From: Oscillospiraceae bacterium
GTDB lineage: Bacteria > Bacillota > Clostridia > Oscillospirales > Acutalibacteraceae
DNA: 11,145 nt
Assembly: GCA_902795765.1 (NCBI GenBank)
Contig: CADBMQ010000156.1
Span: 1 to 11,145 of the forward strand
Direction of reading: 5' to 3'
Shown here: positions 7,651 through 11,145 of the stretch, one piece after another
How positions within the stretch are numbered: the first letter of the stretch is position 1
Layout of the letters: every line of letters begins with the position of its first letter
Made by a program: the position numbers and the translations under genes
The notes under the pieces: model-generated
The model's database searches: none
What the model saw: only the letters and a program-made list of their open reading frames with translations
Told to the model about the DNA's origin: nothing

Positions 7651-7679
7651 TTGACTAATCACAAAATATATTATACAAT
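7651..7679 (+). promoter_or_regulatory. Predicted sigma-A promoter of the DUF1292 gene
   Basis: TTGACT (7651-7656) and TACAAT (7674-7679) are each one base from consensus with a 17-bp spacer. The start would be near 7686, about 29 nt before the ATG at 7715. The -35 boxes of this and the divergent infC promoter lie 44 bp apart across an A/T-rich stretch. No separate operator is obvious. Confidence 0.7.
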
Positions 7680-7714
7680 AAATTTAGAAAAATTGCAAAG
7701 GAGTTTTTTTAGAA

Positions 7715-7999
7715 ATGGAAGACTATACACCGGATATTATCTCTTTGACCGATGAAAACGGCGAAGAGTTTTCACTTGAAGTTATTGACGCAATAGACTA
7801 TGAAAATGAGCACTATTTGGCTCTCGTTCCAGACGGCTCGGGTACAACCGAAGATGACGGAACAGTTGTTGTTTTGAAAGAAGTAATTGAAGGCGACGAA
7901 TATTACTATGAAGAAATTGAAAACGACGACGAATACAACGAAGTTAGCGACATTTTCGCTGAACGTTTGGAAGAATTTTACGAAGTAGACAGAGATTAG
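7715..7999 (+). CDS. DUF1292 family protein (YrzB-like)
   Basis: This small protein of unknown function belongs to the DUF1292/YrzB group, widespread in Firmicutes. It has 94 residues, about one in three acidic and only a handful basic, with no signal peptide or membrane helix. Family-like features are an opening DIISLTDENGEEFSLEVID, an EHYLALVPDG strand and VVVLKEVIEGDEYYYEEIEND, followed by a conserved-looking end VSDIFAERLEEFYE. Residue pattern suggests small beta strands and a C-terminal helix. AAAGGAG (7697-7703) precedes the ATG with a long 11-nt spacing. It has its own promoter, is divergent from infC, and its stop codon lies only a few bases before the structured RNA gene. No function can be assigned. 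Confidence 0.88.
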   Translation: MEDYTPDIISLTDENGEEFSLEVIDAIDYENEHYLALVPDGSGTTEDDGTVVVLKEVIEGDEYYYEEIENDDEYNEVSDIFAERLEEFYEVDRD

Positions 8000-8002
8000 T
8001 AT

Positions 8003-8209
8003 TTTCCCTGCCCTGTTCGTGTATCTCATCGCACATATAACCCTACACTTGTATTTTAGGGAGCTCGGTCTCCGATGGCAGGTCCTGCAGGCCTCCCCGA
8101 TTATTCGGGACGTTGGAAGCGCAAAACCATTGGGAGAGCACCCACCTGTCACTTTTTGCAGGTTATAACTCTTGCGATGTTTTACGGCAGGGCGGGTATT
8201 TTTATTTTT
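8003..8209 (+). ncRNA. ssrS: Probable 6S RNA
   Basis: No credible gene lies in this G/C-rich stretch, but it folds as one long rod. Closing helices are CCCTGCC/GGCAGGG (8006-8012 with 8186-8192) and CATCGCA/TGCGATG (8027-8033 with 8173-8179). A terminal helix TGGCAGGT/ACCTGTCA (8076-8083 with 8144-8151) carries the apical hairpin CCCGA-ttat-TCGGG (8096-8109). Between them lies a large asymmetric central region with a small hairpin CCCTA/TAGGG (8041-8061) on the 5' side. Length (about 190-200 nt), a closing stem followed by a T-rich tail (8197-8209), and segments resembling my recollection of the 6S family (GGGAGCTCGG, CACCTGTCACTT, GGTTATAACTC) point to 6S RNA, which binds sigma-A RNA polymerase by imitating an open promoter. 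A complete promoter is not evident; TAGTAT at 7997-8002 is a possible -10. Ends are approximate. A different structured RNA cannot be excluded. Confidence 0.72.
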
Positions 8210-8219
8210 GGAGTTTTTT

Positions 8220-8711
8220 ATGGAAATTCACAACATACAACCATTATTTTGCGAAAACTCAAAAGTATTGATTTTAGGTAGTTTTCCGTCTGTTAAATCT
8301 CGTGAACAGCAGTTCTTTTACGGTCATCCGCAGAATAGATTTTGGAAAGTAATTTCTGCGATTACCGATAGCGATTTGCCTACTACAATCGAAGAAAAGC
8401 GAAAACTGATACTTGATAATCAAATTGCTTTGTGGGATGTTATCGCAAAATGTGATATTGTAGGTTCGTCAGATTCAAGTATTAAAAATGTTGTGGCGAA
8501 TGATTTGACAACAATTTTAAATACTGCGAACATTCAAGCGATTTTCACAAATGGAAAAACTGCGTACAAACATTATAATAAGTATATTTTCCCTAAAATT
8601 GGTATCGACGCAATTTGTCTGCCGTCAACAAGTCCTGCTAATGCCGCTTTTTCGCTAAATAAACTTATCGAAATTTGGAGTTGTGAATTAGAGAAATATA
8701 TCAAAGAGTAA
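8220..8711 (+). CDS. Hypoxanthine-DNA glycosylase (UDG superfamily, family 6)
   Basis: This base-excision repair enzyme is predicted to remove deaminated adenine (hypoxanthine, from deoxyinosine) from DNA. From ATG 8220 the product has 163 residues, normal for the group. The opening core strand and loop VLILGSFPSVKS is followed by FFYGHPQNRFWKVI, which places an Asn at residue 39; this fits the HPxNxFW signature of family 6, where that Asn is important for activity. A middle ALWDVIAKCDIVGSSDSSIKN segment leads to IFTNGKTAYKHY and the second motif LPSTSPANA (134-142). GGAG lies 6 nt before this ATG; an earlier in-frame ATG at 8172 lies inside the RNA gene and is rejected. Its 3' end overlaps the convergent small membrane-protein gene by 11 bp. 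General mismatch-uracil activity (Mug-like) is a less likely alternative. Confidence 0.88.
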   Translation: MEIHNIQPLFCENSKVLILGSFPSVKSREQQFFYGHPQNRFWKVISAITDSDLPTTIEEKRKLILDNQIALWDVIAKCDIVGSSDSSIKNVVANDLTTILNTANIQAIFTNGKTAYKHYNKYIFPKIGIDAICLPSTSPANAAFSLNKLIEIWSCELEKYIKE

Positions 8712-8952
8712 AGGCAAGTAATCCAAGCGTATACTCTACCCCTTCCTTTATTTCTTCGGGAGTAATTGTGAAATTACGATTGAACAATGATATTACATAC
8801 TGATTTTCCGAATTCACTCGCTCGTCTGTTTGATAAGAAGCGTATCCTGCGGCATTATCGACTTTTATCATACAATAAGCACCTATTGCTATTACACAAA
8901 ATACAAACGCAGTTAAAAATGCTGATTTTAAAAAAATAAATATTTGTTTCAT
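8701..8952 (-). CDS. Small single-helix membrane protein of unknown function
   Basis: I do not recognise this family. The 83-residue product has a hydrophobic N-terminal segment, about residues 8-28 (KSAFLTAFVFCVIAIGAYCM), preceded by one or two lysines, so it is either a signal anchor or an uncleaved helix with the rest outside. The remainder is soluble and ends in a short region (TITPEEIKEGVEYTLGLLAF) that could form an amphipathic helix. ATG 8952 has AGGGG about 7 nt upstream, but that SD lies in the arm of a perfect hairpin. It follows the YfhO gene on the same strand by 41 nt. Support for it being real is the SD, a coherent membrane profile and lack of another gene here; without homologues it remains tentative. 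Confidence 0.58.
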   Translation of the reverse strand: MKQIFIFLKSAFLTAFVFCVIAIGAYCMIKVDNAAGYASYQTDERVNSENQYVISLFNRNFTITPEEIKEGVEYTLGLLAFTL

Positions 8953-8959
8953 AATAAAT

Positions 8960-8987
8960 CCCCTGTTTGTAGTTTTACAAACAGGGG
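8960..8987 (-). terminator. Perfect hairpin between YfhO gene and small ORF (terminator or SD-masking element)
   Basis: A perfect 12-bp inverted repeat, CCCCTGTTTGTA/TACAAACAGGGG, with a 4-nt loop, begins 6 nt after the YfhO stop on the minus strand. What follows it is ATTTATTAT, a weak T-rich tail, so it could be a terminator. Its 3' arm contains the AGGGG that would be the SD of the small membrane-protein gene. On the plus strand the downstream tail is also only moderately T-rich. Confidence 0.6.
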
Positions 8988-8993
8988 ATGATT

Positions 8994-11145
8994 TTATACT
9001 TTTTTGCGTTTTCTTTTAATTATTGCAGGAATTATGACTGCATAAACCAACAGTAACACTACACCCGAACCTGCAAGAACTATTCCCTCTTTCAATCCAA
9101 GAGGTGTGAATTTAAATTCGATTTGATGCGTTCCGTCTTCAACTTCAACTGCCATAAATCCTACGTTCGCCCGTATGATTTCAGTTTGTTTGCCGTCAAC
9201 AAATGCCGTAAATCCCGAATGATACGGAATGCTCACAAAACAAAGTCCACCATTTGAATTAACGTTCATAGTATATCCACAATTAGTTTTTGTGAAATCT
9301 TGAACGGCTGTTTTGCGATTTTTCTCGCAAATTTTCTCGATACCAACTTCATCAAGTTCCGCTGAAATGCTATTATAATTGCGTTTTAGTTTGCTCATAC
9401 CCTTTTGACCGAGCAAACAACCGTACAACATAACTTCGTCTTTATTACGGCTTATTGACGGAAGTTTATCAAGCTCCGACTGACTTATAACACTATCATA
9501 TACGAAGCCTTGACCGATATAATTATCATTTTTATATACCGTAAAATTGCCCGAATTACCCAAGCGAGTAAACCCTTTGATTGCAGTTTCGTTTGCATCA
9601 TTTACAAAGCGATGATTAGATCTCTTATCATCTCCACGATAGTCTGCAAGATACTTAACTCCAAGCAAAGCACGAGTTGCAACATATTGTGTATCAGGTT
9701 TGCTTTCGACATCTCGCTTATCGCCTATATACTTGTAGTAATCCATTATTGATGCAGGAACAACCGAGTTAAAGCAATCAATGGAACGTTCTCCCCAATA
9801 CATTGGTGCATTACTTTCAAAAGCATATTCTTCAACTCGATAATAACTATCATCTTTAAAATTGGGTGTGTAATTCAAAAGTCCATACTCGGTTCGAGAT
9901 GTAATTCCCATACTTGACGCACGACCTGCAAATACAACATACATTCCGCTCAACGAACATATAACAAAAGTCATCGCCAACATTAGCGACACGTATCTGC
10001 GTCTGTTTTTGCGGTTCTTGTAAAGTATGACCACAATTACAAGTGACAATATTGCAAGCACGCAATTTGCGTAAAATCTAATTGGATTCCATTTATGGAA
10101 TTCGCTATCTTCTCCGACATTGAACAGACCTATATGTGTTACTGTTTTACCGTCGATTACTGTGCTCATTGGAATAAAACCAACCACAAGGACAATTATT
10201 GCAGTTATTATAAACGTATATTTTATTCCTTTATGCAAATCAAATTCTTGCGGATCTTCAAATGCACAAGCAGTTGCAAGTGACATCATAAGTATCGGTG
10301 CGAAAAACCATCTTGCATAGTATGCGACATTCATCATAGTGAAAGCCGAATTAAGTGCAGGAATAAATGCGGCTATTAAGCAGAAAATTAAAAGTCTGCG
10401 TAGCCAATTTCCTTTTTCGCTTATTAAAAATGCGACAACACCCGTTGTTGAAAACAAAGGAATATACGCTGACAGACTCGCCCAATTTGTACCTGCATTC
10501 GGCACATACAATGGGTAAGACGACATATCTGTTGGCATAAAGATTGAAATGAAGATATTTGCATAGAGTCTTGGATTGCCATACAAAATCAAGTCCCAAC
10601 CTGACAACATCGATGAAACTCGGCTGTTTTGCAACACTTCGAGAATTGACGGCAGAAACAATACACACGCTATCATAACGCCGACAACCGACTCGAAAGC
10701 TACACACAAAATTTTGCGTACATTGATATTCCACTCGTGTGAAAATGCTCTGAAAAGGAAATACGGCACCAAGAAAACTGCCATTGCAATGAAAAAGAAA
10801 TAATTGACTGTTGCGCATAATGCAACTGCAAGGCAAAAAACACCTTTTTTGCCGTCACGCATCAGCATTTCAAGTCCTATGAGCAGTAGTGGAAAGAAAA
10901 CTATTGCTTCGTGGAAATGATTAAAAAATACGTTGTATAGCGAAAATCCCGAAAACGCATACAACATTCCGCCGATAATCGCAAAGACCGATGTTTGAAT
11001 AAATCTACGAATGTAGATCGCTGCAAATGTTGCTGCTAGAGCAAATTTAAGCATAAGCAATGGTCCGAGCAAATACGGGACTGCAACTGTTGGGAACAAC
11101 AAAGTCAGCCAAAAGAACGGACTACCTATTACATAAAAACTATAT
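8994..11145 (-). CDS. YfhO-family multi-pass membrane protein (5' end cut by window edge)
   Basis: YfhO proteins are large bacterial membrane proteins with the general shape of GT-C glycosyltransferases; Bacillus YfhO has been linked to lipoteichoic acid glycosylation, and the exact role here is unknown. The frame is open to the window end, giving 716 visible residues; with typical lengths around 850-900 the N-terminus (about 100-200 residues) is outside. The first visible residues include GSPFFWLTLLFP, a family-typical segment. About eleven hydrophobic segments follow (for example IIGGMLYAFSGFSLYNVFF and YARWFFAPILMMSLA), then an extracytoplasmic region of about 270 residues, then a last helix (GIVLAGSGVVLLLVYAVI) and a KRKRKKV cytoplasmic tail. 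The outer domain ends with a sandwich-like part, VSIPYHSGFTAFVDGK and KFTPLGLKEG, which closely fits the YfhO C-terminus. A TTG at 11102 is not a believable start. Confidence 0.93.
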   Translation of the reverse strand, partial: YSFYVIGSPFFWLTLLFPTVAVPYLLGPLLMLKFALAATFAAIYIRRFIQTSVFAIIGGMLYAFSGFSLYNVFFNHFHEAIVFFPLLLIGLEMLMRDGKKGVFCLAVALCATVNYFFFIAMAVFLVPYFLFRAFSHEWNINVRKILCVAFESVVGVMIACVLFLPSILEVLQNSRVSSMLSGWDLILYGNPRLYANIFISIFMPTDMSSYPLYVPNAGTNWASLSAYIPLFSTTGVVAFLISEKGNWLRRLLIFCLIAAFIPALNSAFTMMNVAYYARWFFAPILMMSLATACAFEDPQEFDLHKGIKYTFIITAIIVLVVGFIPMSTVIDGKTVTHIGLFNVGEDSEFHKWNPIRFYANCVLAILSLVIVVILYKNRKNRRRYVSLMLAMTFVICSLSGMYVVFAGRASSMGITSRTEYGLLNYTPNFKDDSYYRVEEYAFESNAPMYWGERSIDCFNSVVPASIMDYYKYIGDKRDVESKPDTQYVATRALLGVKYLADYRGDDKRSNHRFVNDANETAIKGFTRLGNSGNFTVYKNDNYIGQGFVYDSVISQSELDKLPSISRNKDEVMLYGCLLGQKGMSKLKRNYNSISAELDEVGIEKICEKNRKTAVQDFTKTNCGYTMNVNSNGGLCFVSIPYHSGFTAFVDGKQTEIIRANVGFMAVEVEDGTHQIEFKFTPLGLKEGIVLAGSGVVLLLVYAVIIPAIIKRKRKKV

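Noticed and set aside
7772..8152. A 126-codon open frame on the minus strand opposite the DUF1292 gene and the RNA gene
   Set aside because: It is antisense to a well-supported gene and a structured RNA, has no good SD and no recognisable protein features.
8003..8209. SRP RNA, RNase P RNA, tmRNA or a T-box as alternatives for the structured RNA
   Set aside because: I do not see the SRP GGAAG...AGCA tetraloop motif, the RNase P GAGGAAAGUCC block, tmRNA ends with a tag frame, or a T-box UGGN bulge and downstream amino-acid gene.
8075..8281. A 68-codon plus-strand frame across the RNA gene and the start of the glycosylase
   Set aside because: It runs through the 6S-like helices and then into the glycosylase in another frame; its coding potential is incidental.
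9510..10836. Several short open frames on both strands within the YfhO gene
   Set aside because: They lie in other frames of a continuous, clearly conserved coding sequence and show no family features.
1..11145. CRISPR array, toxin-antitoxin pair, defence island or mobile element
   Set aside because: I looked for spaced repeats, terminal inverted repeats, transposase or nuclease motifs and paired small ORFs and saw none; gene content is core chromosomal.

Overview
This window looks like core chromosome from a low-GC member of the Firmicutes, most likely class Clostridia. The grounds are an infC-rpmI-rplT operon with a Firmicutes-type attenuated leader, a dprA-topA-trmFO cluster (trmFO is the folate-type tRNA methyltransferase typical of Firmicutes), a DUF1292 gene, strong AGGAGG ribosome binding sites and A/T-rich spacers. 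Genus cannot be judged from sequence alone. I see no insertion sequence, phage gene, CRISPR array, tRNA or rRNA.

Layout. The left two thirds (1-7606) is read on the minus strand from a near-consensus promoter at 7578-7606. It drives a roughly 135-nt leader with a terminator/antiterminator arrangement, then infC (with a rare ATT start), rpmI and rplT, ending at a hairpin terminator (6244-6276). The same strand continues with a SpoU/TrmH-type rRNA methyltransferase, dprA, topA, trmFO and plsX (its 3' end lies outside the window). The genes from the methyltransferase to plsX are tightly packed: 8-bp overlap, 33-bp gap, then two ATGA overlaps.

Divergently, on the plus strand (7651-8711), a second promoter drives a small acidic DUF1292 protein. 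It is followed directly by a roughly 200-nt structured RNA that I interpret as 6S RNA, and then by a hypoxanthine-type (family 6) uracil-DNA-glycosylase-superfamily gene. Its ribosome binding site starts right after the RNA gene's T-tract.

The right end (8701-11145) is minus strand again: a large YfhO-family membrane protein (5' end outside the window), a perfect 12-bp hairpin, and a small single-helix membrane protein whose Shine-Dalgarno sits in the arm of that hairpin.

Functionally, the region combines translation (IF3, L35, L20, rRNA and tRNA methylation), DNA topology, uptake and repair (TopA, DprA, deoxyinosine glycosylase), phospholipid synthesis (PlsX) and global transcription control (6S RNA). 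I found no convincing new multi-gene system. The points worth a second look are regulatory: the infC leader and ATT start, the RNA gene at 8003-8209, and the SD-occluding hairpin at 8960-8987.
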